Counted from the first letter of the stretch, positions 44,882 through 54,520 are shown. The stretch: 64,000 nucleotides of DNA from Rhizobium etli 8C-3 (GCF_001908375.1 NZ_CP017244.1:1922001-1986000); one strand, 5' to 3'. Notes: generated by a model not told the origin, from the letters alone. Program-made: numbers and translations.

Positions 44882-45871
44882 ATGTCCCGCACCAAGCTTG
44901 CTTTCTATGCACTTGCCGCAACCCTTTCTGCCGGCGCAGCATCAGCCGCCGACAAGGTCATCTTTCAGCTTGACTGGCTGCCGGGCGGCGACAAGGCGCC
45001 GATCTATGTCTGCATCCATGAAGGCTTCTGTTCGGAGGCCGGCCTCGAGGTGGAAATTGCCTCCGGTCGCGGCTCGACCGACGCCATCTCGCGCCTGGCC
45101 GCTGCATCCTCCGACATCGGTGTTTCGGATATCGGCGCCCTGATGGCCGCCCGCGCCAATGAAGGCGTGAAGGTCACGGCCGTCATGTCGCTGTTCAACA
45201 AGGGACCGCATGCCTTCTACGTCGCCAAGGGCGGCTCGATCGCAAGCGTTGCCGACGTCAAGGGCAAGACGATCGCGACGTCGCCATTCACATCGTCCAA
45301 TGTCTATCTGCCACTGGTGCTCAAGGATGCCGGCATCGACATGGCGGATGTCAAGCTCATCAAGGCCGATCCCGGCGCACTCGGCCCGATGCTGATGACC
45401 GGCAATGCCGACGGCATCATCGCCTGGATGACCGACCTGACGCGCTACAGCAATCAGGGCAAGGAGGCCGGCAAGGAGATCATTGCTTTGCCGTGGTCCG
45501 CAGCCGGTCTCGAGCTCTATTCCGCATCCCTCATCGCCAGCGACGGTTTCCTTGCCAAGCGTCCGCAAGTCGCAGCCCGCTTCGTCACGGCGTACAAGAA
45601 ATCCGTCGAGTTCGCCAAGGACAACCCGGAGAAGGCTGCCGCCGCTGTTACCGCCATCGTACCGGAACTCAGCTCGGAAGATGTTCAGGGCTCGCTCAAG
45701 GACACGCTGCCGCTCATCTTCAACGAGGTAACGGAGAAGGACGGCCTCGGTGTCTTCGAAACCGCCCGCCTCGCCGAAACCTGGCACCGTGTCTCCGAAG
45801 CACAGGGCATCGATCCGGTCAAGCTCGATCCGGAAACCATGGTCAACCGCACCTTTGCCGCAACGGAGTAA
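44882..45871 (+). CDS. ABC transporter substrate-binding protein, NMT1/THI5-like
   Basis: 329 residues with a signal peptide (MSRTKLAFYALAATLSAGAASA). The mature start KVIFQLDWLPGGDKAPIYV matches the NMT1/THI5-like binding proteins for hydroxymethylpyrimidine, riboflavin, nitrate/sulfonate and similar ligands. First gene of a compact importer operon with an ATPase 5 bases downstream and a permease. The pyrimidine-type enzymes that follow favour a pyrimidine-like ligand. Confidence 0.87.
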   Translation: MSRTKLAFYALAATLSAGAASAADKVIFQLDWLPGGDKAPIYVCIHEGFCSEAGLEVEIASGRGSTDAISRLAAASSDIGVSDIGALMAARANEGVKVTAVMSLFNKGPHAFYVAKGGSIASVADVKGKTIATSPFTSSNVYLPLVLKDAGIDMADVKLIKADPGALGPMLMTGNADGIIAWMTDLTRYSNQGKEAGKEIIALPWSAAGLELYSASLIASDGFLAKRPQVAARFVTAYKKSVEFAKDNPEKAAAAVTAIVPELSSEDVQGSLKDTLPLIFNEVTEKDGLGVFETARLAETWHRVSEAQGIDPVKLDPETMVNRTFAATE

Positions 45872-45876
45872 ACGTC

Positions 45877-46650
45877 ATGGCGATACCCGCTATCCGCTTC
45901 GCCAGGCTGGGGCAGGTTTTCGAGACCCGATCCGGACGCACGGAAGCACTGCGCGACGTCAGTTTCGATGTGGCCCGGCATGAGTTCGTCTCGATCCTGG
46001 GCCCTTCGGGCTGCGGGAAATCGACACTCCTGCGAATGATCGCCGGCCTGCTGAAGCCAACGTCCGGCTCGGTTGACGTCTTCGGCCTGCCGGTCGATGC
46101 ACCCCGTGACGATATCGGCATCATCTTCCAGAAGCCGACGCTGCTTCCCTGGGCCACTGTCGAAGACAATGTCGTGTTTCCCGCACGTCACAAGACCGGC
46201 CGGGTAACGGCAGAGGAACGCGAGCGGGCGGGCGAGCTCCTGAGGATGGTCGGACTTTCCGGCTTCGAGAAGCGCTTGCCGGACGAACTGTCCGGCGGCA
46301 TGCAGCAGCGCGTCGGCATTGCCCGCGCGCTGCTCATGGACCCGGACATTCTGCTGATGGACGAGCCCTTCTCGGCGCTGGATGCCCTGACGCGCGAAGT
46401 GATGGGCTTCGATCTGCTGCGCATCTTTTCCGAACGTCCGAAGACGGTGGTCTTCATCACGCATTCCGTTAGCGAGGCGGCGCTTTTGTCCGACCGCGTT
46501 TTGGTGATGACGGAAAGACCCGGCTCCATCCTCACCGAAGTCACCGCCCCCGTCGGCCGGCCGCGCGGCCCCGAAACTGCAAAGGACAAGGCGATCTATG
46601 ACCTCTCCGATTATCTCCGCGATCTCCTCCTCAACCGTCACGCGGCATGA
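45877..46650 (+). CDS. ABC transporter ATP-binding protein (SsuB/ThiZ type)
   Basis: 257 residues from the ATG at 45877, 5 bases after the binding-protein stop; longer in-frame starts lie inside that gene. Walker A GPSGCGKST, Q-loop IIFQKPTLLPW, signature LSGGMQQRVGIARAL, Walker B ILLMDEPFSALD and the switch ITHSVSEA are intact. It powers the importer. The sequence type is that of nitrate/sulfonate/pyrimidine importers. Confidence 0.93.
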   Translation: MAIPAIRFARLGQVFETRSGRTEALRDVSFDVARHEFVSILGPSGCGKSTLLRMIAGLLKPTSGSVDVFGLPVDAPRDDIGIIFQKPTLLPWATVEDNVVFPARHKTGRVTAEERERAGELLRMVGLSGFEKRLPDELSGGMQQRVGIARALLMDPDILLMDEPFSALDALTREVMGFDLLRIFSERPKTVVFITHSVSEAALLSDRVLVMTERPGSILTEVTAPVGRPRGPETAKDKAIYDLSDYLRDLLLNRHAA

Positions 46651-46654
46651 CGCC

Positions 46655-47449
46655 ATGCAGAGCCGTACGCCAGTCGCCTTCTTCAAGCAGGTGCTGGCAT
46701 TGCCGGGCATCACGACGATTGCAGCCCTCATCGGCGCCGTCATCCTGTGGGAAGCGGCAGCGCGGCTCCTGTCAATCCCGACCTATCTTCTGCCCCCGCC
46801 AAGCGCGATCCTCGGTTCGTTCTCGTCCATCGGCTTCGAGCGCTGGGTGGGCCACATCGCCGCGACGTTGCGGGTGGCACTGATCGGCTACGCGATGTCC
46901 ATCGTCATCGCCATTCCGCTCGCGGTCGTCATGATGCGCTCGCCGTTCCTGTCGCGAACGCTCTATCCGCTGCTCGTCGTCGTGCAGTCGACGCCGGTGG
47001 TGGCGATCGCGCCGATCATCATCGTGGTGCTCGGAGCCGGCGATGCGCCGCGCATCGTCATCACCTGTCTCATCACGTTCTTTCCACTCGTCGTATCCAC
47101 GGCAACCGGCCTTGCAGCGACCCCACCGGAACTGATTGAACTATCGCGAAGCTTGCGCGCCTCGGGCTTTCGCGAGACCACCCAGATCCGTCTGCCGTTT
47201 GCGGTGCCTTACATCTTCTCGGCTCTGAAAATCTCGATCACGCTTGCCGTCATCGGCGCCGTGGTTGCGGAGTTCTGCGCATCCGAAGCCGGCGTGGGTT
47301 ATTTCATTCAGCTGTCGACCTCGCTGTTCAAGCTGCCGCAGGCCTGGGCTGGCCTGCTGGTGCTCGCTGCGATGTCGCTCCTGCTGTTTCAGGCCGTGGT
47401 CCTGACGCAGAAGCTCCTCTTCCCCTGGAGTGTGCCGAAGAACAGCTGA
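46655..47449 (+). CDS. ABC transporter permease (SsuC/ThiX type)
   Basis: 264 residues from ATG 46655, just after the ATPase stop; ATG 46598 would overlap the ATPase by 53 bases and is also possible. About six membrane helices, and the EAA-like loop near RSLRASGFRETTQIRLPFAVPY contacts the ATPase. It belongs with the two preceding genes. Confidence 0.9.
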   Translation: MQSRTPVAFFKQVLALPGITTIAALIGAVILWEAAARLLSIPTYLLPPPSAILGSFSSIGFERWVGHIAATLRVALIGYAMSIVIAIPLAVVMMRSPFLSRTLYPLLVVVQSTPVVAIAPIIIVVLGAGDAPRIVITCLITFFPLVVSTATGLAATPPELIELSRSLRASGFRETTQIRLPFAVPYIFSALKISITLAVIGAVVAEFCASEAGVGYFIQLSTSLFKLPQAWAGLLVLAAMSLLLFQAVVLTQKLLFPWSVPKNS

Positions 47450-47533
47450 CTCATCCGGAGTCGAAGCAGTCGGGCTCTGCCCCGACACTGCCCCTCAACC
47501 GCCGGTCCGCCGGCGTTCACCCAGGAGAATGGT

Positions 47534-48529
47534 ATGAATATCCAGACAGACACCCTCGCCGAACTCGCCAAGGAAGCGACTATCGGCGGCATGGGCACGA
47601 CCGTGGACCGGGAAATCCCCGTCATCGACCTTGCCGACTTCGACAACCGAAAGTACGAGATCGCCGATGCGTTATGGCACGCCTCGGTTGAGATCGGCTT
47701 CTTCCAGGTTTACAATCACGGCATCGCCCAGGATGAGATCGACGCGGCCTTCGATACGGCATGGACGTTCTTCGAACTGCCGACCGAGGTGAAGGCAAAA
47801 ACCCCGATGCCGAAGGGCATCAATGCCGGCTGGGAATTCAAGGCGCAGGTCCGCCCCTCAACCGGCACGCCGGATAACAAGGAAAGCTTCCAGCTCACCC
47901 GCCCGGACATGGTCCGTCTCAACCTGTGGCCAAGCGAAGACGATCTTCCGGGTTTCCGGGAAAAGATGCTCCGCTTCGAGCGCCAGAATTGGGAACTCGG
48001 TATGCGCATCCTCTCCTGCTTCGCGCTGAAGATGGGCTTTGCCGAGGATTTCTTCACAAAGGCGCACGATCCCTCTTCGGATCAGTACCAATCGACGTTG
48101 CGGCTCATCCACTACATGTCGATGGAAGGCGCCAAGCCGGAAGACTTCACGTCGTGGCGTGCCGGCGCGCATTCGGATTTCGATTGCCTGACAATCCTTC
48201 ACCAGAAGGAAGGCGAAGGCGGGCTTCAGGTGTGCCCGGGAAAGGATGCGGCCCTGCACGAATGGACGGACGTGCCGCCGCGCAAGGGATATATCACCTG
48301 CAATATCGGCGACATGCTGATGCGCTGGTCGGACGACCAGCTGCAGTCGACGCTGCACCGGGTGCGCATGCCGCGCAAGGACGAGTATATGGGCCGCCGC
48401 CTGTCCCTGCCCTTCTTCTGCCAGGCAAACCGCGATGCCGTCATGCAGGGTCCGCTTGGCAAATACGAGGCGATCACGGCCGGCGAATACCTGACCCGAC
48501 GCATCAACGCCAATTTCACCAAGAAGTAA
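47534..48529 (+). CDS. 2-oxoglutarate/Fe(II)-dependent oxygenase, isopenicillin N synthase family
   Basis: 331 residues. The N-terminal DIOX_N region (IPVIDLADF, GFFQVYNHGI) is followed by the double-stranded helix with HxD (AHSDFDCLTIL), the distal His (STLHRVRMP) and the RLSLPFF arginine for 2-oxoglutarate. Such enzymes hydroxylate small molecules; thymine 7-hydroxylase is one family member. In this operon-like setting, oxidation of an imported pyrimidine-like ring or side chain is inferred. It follows the permease by 84 bases; an AGGAGA lies before the start. Confidence 0.87.
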   Translation: MNIQTDTLAELAKEATIGGMGTTVDREIPVIDLADFDNRKYEIADALWHASVEIGFFQVYNHGIAQDEIDAAFDTAWTFFELPTEVKAKTPMPKGINAGWEFKAQVRPSTGTPDNKESFQLTRPDMVRLNLWPSEDDLPGFREKMLRFERQNWELGMRILSCFALKMGFAEDFFTKAHDPSSDQYQSTLRLIHYMSMEGAKPEDFTSWRAGAHSDFDCLTILHQKEGEGGLQVCPGKDAALHEWTDVPPRKGYITCNIGDMLMRWSDDQLQSTLHRVRMPRKDEYMGRRLSLPFFCQANRDAVMQGPLGKYEAITAGEYLTRRINANFTKK

Positions 48530-48600
48530 CGTTGAAGATGGTCCGTTGCGGTGACATCGTAAAACAGTCAATCCGACCCCCGTCAGGCAACGGACCAATC

Positions 48601-49503
48601 ATGCTTCATGGACGCGCGCTGCGCTACATCGACGAGGTGGCCCGACAGGGCTCCATCCGCAAGGCGGCGAAGACATTGCACGTCGCCGCCTCTGCGGTGA
48701 ACCGCTACATCCTGGAGCTTGAGGAAGAGCTGCAGGCGCCCATCTTCGAGCGCCTGCCGCGCGGCCTGCAGCTTACGAGTTCCGGCGAGATCCTCATCCA
48801 GCACATTCGCGAGACATTGCAGGCGCATCAGCGGATGCGAGCGCAGATCCAGTCCCTCAAGGGGCTCGATCGCGGCGAGGTGATATTGGCGACCATGTCG
48901 ACGCTTGCCGCCGGCCGCATCGCCGAGATTGTTGCCGCCTACCGCGAAGAACATCCGCACGTCAGGCTGCGGATCATGGTCGGCGACCGGACGACCGTCG
49001 CGGAAATGGTGGCACTCGGCCAGGCCGATCTCGCCATCGCCTATAACCTGTCGGACGATACCCGCCTGCAGCGCGCCGCCGAATTCCGCCATGCGCTGGG
49101 AGCGGTCGTCGCCCCTGAGCATCCACTCGCAACCCGCAAGACCGTTCGCATGTCGGACTGCCTCCTCTATCCGCTGGTTCTGGCGGATCGATCGCTGTCG
49201 CTGCGCGAGGTCGTCGAGGCAACGGCACCGGCGCGTGCCACACTTGTTCCCGTCGTCGAGACCAATTCCATGGAGCTGATGAAGCGCTTGGCCCGGACGG
49301 CCCCGCATATCACCTTCCTCAACCGGCTCGACGTCGACCGCGAGATGGCTGCCGGCGAACTGGTCTTCATTCCGCTTACTGGAACCGGCTCGCTGCAAAG
49401 GCTCAATATCCTTCACCGCGCCCGCGGCTCGCTTTCGCCTGCCGGCAGCCATTTCATGCAATTCGCGCAGGAGCGCCTGCTCGCCTCGTTCGACGAGAGT
49501 TGA
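48601..49503 (+). CDS. LysR-type transcriptional regulator
   Basis: 300 residues from ATG 48601; the long upstream extension only reads through the oxygenase gene in another frame. The helix-turn-helix is at RQGSIRKAAKTLHVAASAVNR, and an effector domain follows. It is encoded in the same direction inside the importer/deaminase cluster, so it probably senses the imported compound. Its stop overlaps the region leading into the amidohydrolase. Confidence 0.88.
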   Translation: MLHGRALRYIDEVARQGSIRKAAKTLHVAASAVNRYILELEEELQAPIFERLPRGLQLTSSGEILIQHIRETLQAHQRMRAQIQSLKGLDRGEVILATMSTLAAGRIAEIVAAYREEHPHVRLRIMVGDRTTVAEMVALGQADLAIAYNLSDDTRLQRAAEFRHALGAVVAPEHPLATRKTVRMSDCLLYPLVLADRSLSLREVVEATAPARATLVPVVETNSMELMKRLARTAPHITFLNRLDVDREMAAGELVFIPLTGTGSLQRLNILHRARGSLSPAGSHFMQFAQERLLASFDES

Positions 49504-49538
49504 CCGCCTCAGCAACCCATCCGATAAAGACCCTCACC

Positions 49539-50888
49539 ATGAACGATCTTTCCCTGTTTCCAAGCCTTGCCGCCCGTCTGGCGAGACCAGAACGCATTCG
49601 CCTTGCAAAAGCACGCGTGCCGGTCGCGCTGCTTTTCGATGATGTGCCGGGTGCAGAGGTGGATCGAGACGGTTCAGCTCTCGTCGATATTCTGATCGAG
49701 GATGGCAGGTTTGCCGCCCTGACGCCCGCCCTCCCCGAAAGCGGCGAAGAGACCGTCGCCCTTGACGGCCGCCATGTCTGGCCGCTTCTGATCGATGCGC
49801 ATGCCCATCTCGACAAGGGCCACACCATCGGACGAGCACCGGATTCCGGCGGCACGCATCCAGGCGCCCGCGCCGCAACGACGGCAGACCGCCTCGCCTA
49901 CTGGAATGCGGACGACCTTATGCGGCGGATGGAATTCGGCCTTGCTACGGCCGACGCCCATGGCGTAGTGGCCATCCGCACCCATCTCGACAGCCACGAA
50001 GGGCAGGCGGATATCACCTGGAACGCCTTTGCCCAGGCGCGCGAACGCTGGAAAGGCCGCGTCACCTTGCAGGCAGCCGGCCTCGTGCCGCTCGATGCCT
50101 ATCGCGACGACTACGGTGCGCGCCTTGCCGATATCGTTGCTGGCCATGGCGGTTTGCTCGGCGGCGTGACCCGCGCCTCCGGGGGAACGCATGGTTCGAG
50201 CCTCGACGATATCGACCTGCTGCTCGACCAGCTGTTTGCGCTGGCGAAGGAACGAGAACTGGATGTCGATCTGCATGTCGATGAGGCTGCACAGGCCGAT
50301 GCGCTGCCGCATGTGGCGCGCGCCACCATCCGCCACGGTTACGAGGGGCGCGTCACGTGCGGCCACTGCTGTTCGCTTTCGCTTCTGAGCGAGGACGAAT
50401 TGCGCGAGAGGATCTCGCTGATCGCCGATGCCGGCCTTTCGATCATCACGCTGCCAACCGTCAACATGTATCTCCAGGATCGCGAAGCTGGCCGCACCCC
50501 GCGCTGGCGCGGGGTCACGCCCATGCAGGAACTGCGCGCGGCCGGCATTCCGGTCGCGGCCGCAGGCGACAATTGCCGCGACCCGTTCCACGCCTATGGC
50601 GATCATGACATGCTCGACACCTGGCGGCAATCGGTGCGCATCCTGCATCTCGACCACCCCTACGCGGATGCGACCGCGCTTGCCGGCCCGACACCGGCCG
50701 GCATCATGGGCATCGACGCCGGCACCATCGGCATCGGTCGTTCGGCTGACCTGATGATCCTGGAAGCCTGGAGCCTCGACCAGGTTATCGCCCGCCCGCA
50801 CTCGGACCGAGTCATCCTCCGCCGCGGCATCTTCGCCAACAGGGCATTACCGTCCTACAGCATGCTCGCTGATTTCCAGTTGGCCTGA
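49539..50888 (+). CDS. Cytosine-deaminase-like amidohydrolase
   Basis: About 449 residues from ATG 49539. Metal-dependent hydrolase of the cytosine deaminase group: HxH in DAHAHLDKGH, a His/Glu pair in LHVDEAAQADAL, the zinc His in CGHCCSLS, and the catalytic Asp region AAGDNCRDPFHAYGD. Members deaminate cytosine, isoguanine or related rings. With a THI5-type importer and a 2OG oxygenase it forms a likely catabolic set for a pyrimidine-like nucleobase. The exact substrate is unknown. A hairpin terminator-like structure follows. Confidence 0.87.
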   Translation: MNDLSLFPSLAARLARPERIRLAKARVPVALLFDDVPGAEVDRDGSALVDILIEDGRFAALTPALPESGEETVALDGRHVWPLLIDAHAHLDKGHTIGRAPDSGGTHPGARAATTADRLAYWNADDLMRRMEFGLATADAHGVVAIRTHLDSHEGQADITWNAFAQARERWKGRVTLQAAGLVPLDAYRDDYGARLADIVAGHGGLLGGVTRASGGTHGSSLDDIDLLLDQLFALAKERELDVDLHVDEAAQADALPHVARATIRHGYEGRVTCGHCCSLSLLSEDELRERISLIADAGLSIITLPTVNMYLQDREAGRTPRWRGVTPMQELRAAGIPVAAAGDNCRDPFHAYGDHDMLDTWRQSVRILHLDHPYADATALAGPTPAGIMGIDAGTIGIGRSADLMILEAWSLDQVIARPHSDRVILRRGIFANRALPSYSMLADFQLA

Positions 50889-50919
50889 GCCCGGATCCGC
50901 TCCCGTCCACGAAACAATA

Positions 50920-50951
50920 AAGGGGGGCCGGCGAAGCTCGCCGGTCCCCTT
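50920..50951 (+). terminator. Strong GC hairpin after the amidohydrolase
   Basis: An A/G-rich arm (AAGGGGGGCCGGCGA) pairs with TCGCCGGTCCCCTT, leaving one bulge and a 3-base loop, 31 bases after the stop. No long T-run follows, but the position and stability suggest the end of the transcript. Confidence 0.6.
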
Positions 50952-51073
50952 GGCTATTAAGTCCTGATATCCACTACTGACGGCCTATTCGAGGCCGTCC
51001 GGCGCCGGTGCCGCTCTCCGTGCCTGGACCTTCCAGCACCGACGTGACGAGCAGCGTGGCTGGGTTGTTTCAG

Positions 51074-51334
51074 CAGCCCGATCCGTGATCGGCATTTTGC
51101 CTACGCTCTCGTCCTTTGGCGGAAGCCCTCGGATGCTTGCGCAATCCCTCGGCTCGTTCGAAGGAGTTCGGTGTCGATCGTGCCGGGTGCGACTGCATTG
51201 TCGCGGATCCCGTCGTCATCGACCGCTAAGAAATTCGATGGCGGGATGCTGTTCCGCGACAGGAAAAAGGATGCCAACATGATGTCGAACTTCCAGCCCT
51301 GCTTTCGGCAGGTGGCGTCTGTAGCCTTTATCAC
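51074..51334 (-). pseudogene. C-terminal remnant of a short-chain dehydrogenase
   Basis: The minus-strand frame contains DGIRDNAVAPGTIDTELLR then EGFRQRTRA, the post-catalytic loop of SDR enzymes (normally IRVNAVAPG). Similarity resumes in another frame with KMPITDRAAE and is lost afterwards. The catalytic Ser/Tyr part is missing, so it is dead. Confidence 0.6.
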
Positions 51335-51379
51335 TTCACCAACGCTATTCCCGCGTCAAAGCATACTGATTATGAACGG

Positions 51380-52582
51380 TTACCGTTCCTCAGGCGGTTT
51401 GAGTTGGCGAAACTGCAGCAACAATAGAAGGTCGTAAACAATCTTCAGCACGGCACAGATGACGAGGGGCGAAGATCGATAGGTTGCAGCAAAGAGAGCA
51501 CCTGCAAGGGCGGGACTGGCCGCTGCGGCCAGACTGCGCGGCGCGGATGTGAAGCTCGCGGCCGCGGCCCGCTCCGCCTCCGTCACAACCGCCATCACAT
51601 AGGAAGAGCGCGTCGGCACATCCATCTGCGAGAGCGCCGCCCGGACCAACAGCAGGGCTAGCGCCATGGGCAAGGTGGGCGCGAACGCCGCCAACAGCAG
51701 GGCAATGCTTGACGGGATATGGGTGAACACCATGGTGTTGATCAGCCCGATGCGCCGCGACAGCCATGCGGCCACAGGAAACGAGAACGCCGATAGCACG
51801 CCCGTCCAGAAGAAGAATACCCCAGCCTCGGAGAGCGACAGATCGAAACGCTCGAACAGCCACAAGGCCAGCAGCGACTGAACGACGAAGCCGCCTGCGA
51901 AGGCGTCGAGGCTGAACAGAGCTGCGAGCTTCAGAACGATGGCGCGCGAGGGTCCGAGCGCGGCTTTGGCGGATTCGTGACTGACCATTCGCTTCGGTAG
52001 GCGGGCATAAAGAAGGCCGCCGGCAATGCCCACGAGCGAATAGAGCACGAACATCAGCTTGATGGCGGTCAGTCGTTCGAGCCCGATGACGGTTGAGAAA
52101 TCCGGCAGGGCGGCCGCGAGCGCGCCGGCGGCGCTGGCGAGTGCCCCGATGAGGCTGTAACGGGCAAACACCCCCGTCCGCTCCGCATCGGTCACTTCGC
52201 GGGTGAGCGCCGCGTGCTCCAGCGGAATGAAGACACTCACGCTGCCGGCCGACGGATTGATCGTGCCGGCAAATGCAATTACCAGCAGCAGCAAGTAATC
52301 GTGCGCCAGGGACATCGCGACGCCCGTGGCCGTCGTCAGACTCGCGGCGGCCAGGAGCATCCAGCGAAGGTCGTAGCGCGCTCCGAGGAAGCCGATCGCA
52401 ATCGTCAAGAGCGCAGAGCCAAAGAGCGATGCCGTCGCAATGATGCCGACCTGCAGCGGAGAAAATCCGAGAGCGAGCAGATAGACCGGCAACAGGATAG
52501 CGACGAAGCCGTCGCCGAAGTCACGCAAGGCGCGCGCTCCGAAAAGATATGTCGCAGGGTGGGTGCTTCGAACTAATCTCAC
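51380..52582 (-). CDS. MFS transporter downstream of chrA
   Basis: 400 residues with 12 hydrophobic helices and the MFS-type loop ALRDFGDGFVAILLPVYLL at the start. I cannot assign a substrate. It follows chrA by 45 bases on the same strand and is probably co-transcribed; similar MFS genes occur beside chrA in rhizobia, so a role in metal or oxyanion stress is an inference. Confidence 0.8.
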   Translation of the reverse strand: MRLVRSTHPATYLFGARALRDFGDGFVAILLPVYLLALGFSPLQVGIIATASLFGSALLTIAIGFLGARYDLRWMLLAAASLTTATGVAMSLAHDYLLLLVIAFAGTINPSAGSVSVFIPLEHAALTREVTDAERTGVFARYSLIGALASAAGALAAALPDFSTVIGLERLTAIKLMFVLYSLVGIAGGLLYARLPKRMVSHESAKAALGPSRAIVLKLAALFSLDAFAGGFVVQSLLALWLFERFDLSLSEAGVFFFWTGVLSAFSFPVAAWLSRRIGLINTMVFTHIPSSIALLLAAFAPTLPMALALLLVRAALSQMDVPTRSSYVMAVVTEAERAAAASFTSAPRSLAAAASPALAGALFAATYRSSPLVICAVLKIVYDLLLLLQFRQLKPPEER

Positions 52583-52626
52583 TGTTTCCTTTCGCCCGCG
52601 CGCTCCTGTGTTCCTTTCACTAGCGT

Positions 52627-54036
52627 TTACGAGATCATGAGCGTCCAGATCATACCGGCGACGGCGCAGGCCAGCAGCGTCGCGATGACTGACGCGCGGA
52701 ACCGGAAGATTGCAACCCCTGCAGCCAGGGTCAGCGCGAGCGACGGCAGAACCAGCGAGCTCAGGACAGGCACTTCGAGCGAGAACCGTCCGATGTCCCA
52801 GGCCACCACCTCCGCAAACAGCGTGTGCAGGCCGAACCAGACGGCAAGGTTGAGGATCACCCCGACGACGGCGGCGGTGATCGCCGACATCGCACCCGTC
52901 AAGGCGATATTGCCTCGCAGCCGTTCAATGAAAGGCGCGCCGAGGAAGATCCAGAGGAAGCAGGGAACAAAGGTCACCCAAGTCGTCAGGATTGCCGCGA
53001 GCGTCGCCGCCATCATCGGGTTCAGCGAACCGGGATCGCGATAGGCTCCCATGAAGCCGACGAACTGGACCACCATGATCAGCGGACCCGGCGTCGTCTC
53101 CGCCATGCCGAGGCCATCGAGCATCTCACCAGGTCTCAGCCAGCCATAATGCTGGACCGCTTCCTGCGCGACATAAGCGAGCACGGCATAGGCTCCGCCG
53201 AAGGTCACGACCGCCATCTTGCTGAAGAACAGTCCGATCTGGGTGAAGACGCTGTCCGGTCCGAGGAAGACGACGAGGAGCGCCAGTGGCACCAACCACA
53301 GCGAAAGGAACACCGCCGATACCCGAAGGGACCAGGCGAGATTCGGGCGAGCATGGACCGGCACCTCCTCGCCAAGGACAGAGTCCTCGTCCTTGAGAAT
53401 TGGGCCGCTGCCCGCTTTGTGGCCGCCACCGATCCGGAAGAGCGGGGAACCGAAGCGGCCGCCGATATAACCGACAATACCCGCCGCCAGGATGATCAGC
53501 GGGAAGGAAACCTGAAAGAAGAAGATCGCAATGAAGGCTGCCGCAGCGATGGCGATCATCAGCCAGTTCTTCAGCGCCCTGCCGCCGATCCGGAACACTG
53601 CCTGGACGACGACGGCAAGCACCGCCGCCTTGAGGCCGAAGAACAGCCCTTCGATGACGCTGACATTGCCGAAGGCGGCGTAGATGTAGCTTAAGCCCAG
53701 GATAGCAAGGAAGCCGGGCAGCACGAACAGCGTGCCGGCGACGAGGCCGCCGGCTGTCCTGTGCATGAGCCAGCCAATGTAGACGGCAAGCTGCTGTGCT
53801 TCCGGACCGGGCAGCAGCATGCAGTAGTTGAGCGCGTGCAGGAACCGGTGCTCGCCGATCCAGCGCTTTTCATCGACGAGAATGCGATGCATGACTGCGA
53901 TCTGGCCGGCGGGTCCGCCGAAGCTTAAGGCCGCGATCCTCAGCCACACTCGCAATGCTTCACCAAAAGGAATGCCATGAGCGTATTGCTGCCGCCGCAC
54001 TGTGTCAGCGGCGGCCTTTCTGACTATCTCGGTCAT
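52627..54036 (-). CDS. chrA: Chromate efflux transporter ChrA
   Basis: 469 residues, the long bidomain form of the CHR family. Each half carries the pattern: FGGPAGQIAVMHRI with LPGPEAQQLAVYIGW in the first, and FGGAYAVLAYVAQEAV with TTPGPLIMVVQFVGF in the second. It exports chromate across the inner membrane. It overlaps a 25-codon remnant upstream (ATGA) that looks like the start of a chrB/rhodanese-type gene, so its original regulator seems lost. Confidence 0.93.
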   Translation of the reverse strand: MTEIVRKAAADTVRRQQYAHGIPFGEALRVWLRIAALSFGGPAGQIAVMHRILVDEKRWIGEHRFLHALNYCMLLPGPEAQQLAVYIGWLMHRTAGGLVAGTLFVLPGFLAILGLSYIYAAFGNVSVIEGLFFGLKAAVLAVVVQAVFRIGGRALKNWLMIAIAAAAFIAIFFFQVSFPLIILAAGIVGYIGGRFGSPLFRIGGGHKAGSGPILKDEDSVLGEEVPVHARPNLAWSLRVSAVFLSLWLVPLALLVVFLGPDSVFTQIGLFFSKMAVVTFGGAYAVLAYVAQEAVQHYGWLRPGEMLDGLGMAETTPGPLIMVVQFVGFMGAYRDPGSLNPMMAATLAAILTTWVTFVPCFLWIFLGAPFIERLRGNIALTGAMSAITAAVVGVILNLAVWFGLHTLFAEVVAWDIGRFSLEVPVLSSLVLPSLALTLAAGVAIFRFRASVIATLLACAVAGMIWTLMIS

Positions 54037-54110
54037 CTTAGACCCCTTTCTTCGGCGAGGGCCAGTTGTGAGGCAAGCTTTTCGGGGGAAATTTCAAGAA
54101 GTGACGGCAT
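54033..54110 (-). pseudogene. 25-codon remnant of a ChrB/rhodanese-type gene
   Basis: Reads MPSLLEISPEKLASQLALAEERGLR and stops at the TGA that overlaps the chrA start. The first 13 residues match the start of rhodanese/ChrB-domain proteins commonly paired with chrA; the rest of that gene is missing. It may now serve only as a translated leader for chrA. Confidence 0.5.
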
Positions 54111-54216
54111 AACGCGTCCTCCGTCTAGCGGTTGAATGGACGCGATGCTTCGGCTGTCGCCTCGTGGGGTGATCGCAGCCCCATGCGCGATGTTTTCCTC
54201 GCTTGGCCCAGAGTTG

Positions 54217-54520
54217 TCAAGCGGTGGAACCCTCAGGTGGTCGCATGAATGTCGTGCTCAGCAGAAGGTCCGAGCAGCCGTTGATTACCTGCGTCGTCCG
54301 GTTAAAGCCTGGTGCGACGGCGATATGTTCTGCAATGGAAAGCCAGCCAGCGATGCCGTCCAGATCACCCAAAGCCCGCTGAAGACTCCCAAGGATCGCC
54401 GGCGTCGATAGCCTCGCGGCCTCGTAGGCCTGCTCGGGCGACACCTCGCTCCCAACTTTGCCGGGCGGCACGAGCGTGCCGTTTGCTCGCTGGGGGCCGT
54501 GTCCTGATGCGTGGGCGATT
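54217..54520 (-). pseudogene. RidA/YjgF family fragment
   Basis: The minus-strand frame reads SGHGPQRANGTLVPPGKVG, then YEAARLSTPAILGSLQRALGDLD and TTQVINGCSDLLL, which is the middle of a RidA-type enamine deaminase of the larger subgroup. A stop codon precedes the segment in frame and the C-terminal catalytic end is missing, so only about 95 codons remain. Confidence 0.65.

Noticed and set aside
47926..48600. A long upstream extension of the LysR gene
   Set aside because: The first 225 codons read the oxygenase gene in another frame; the LysR similarity starts at 48601.
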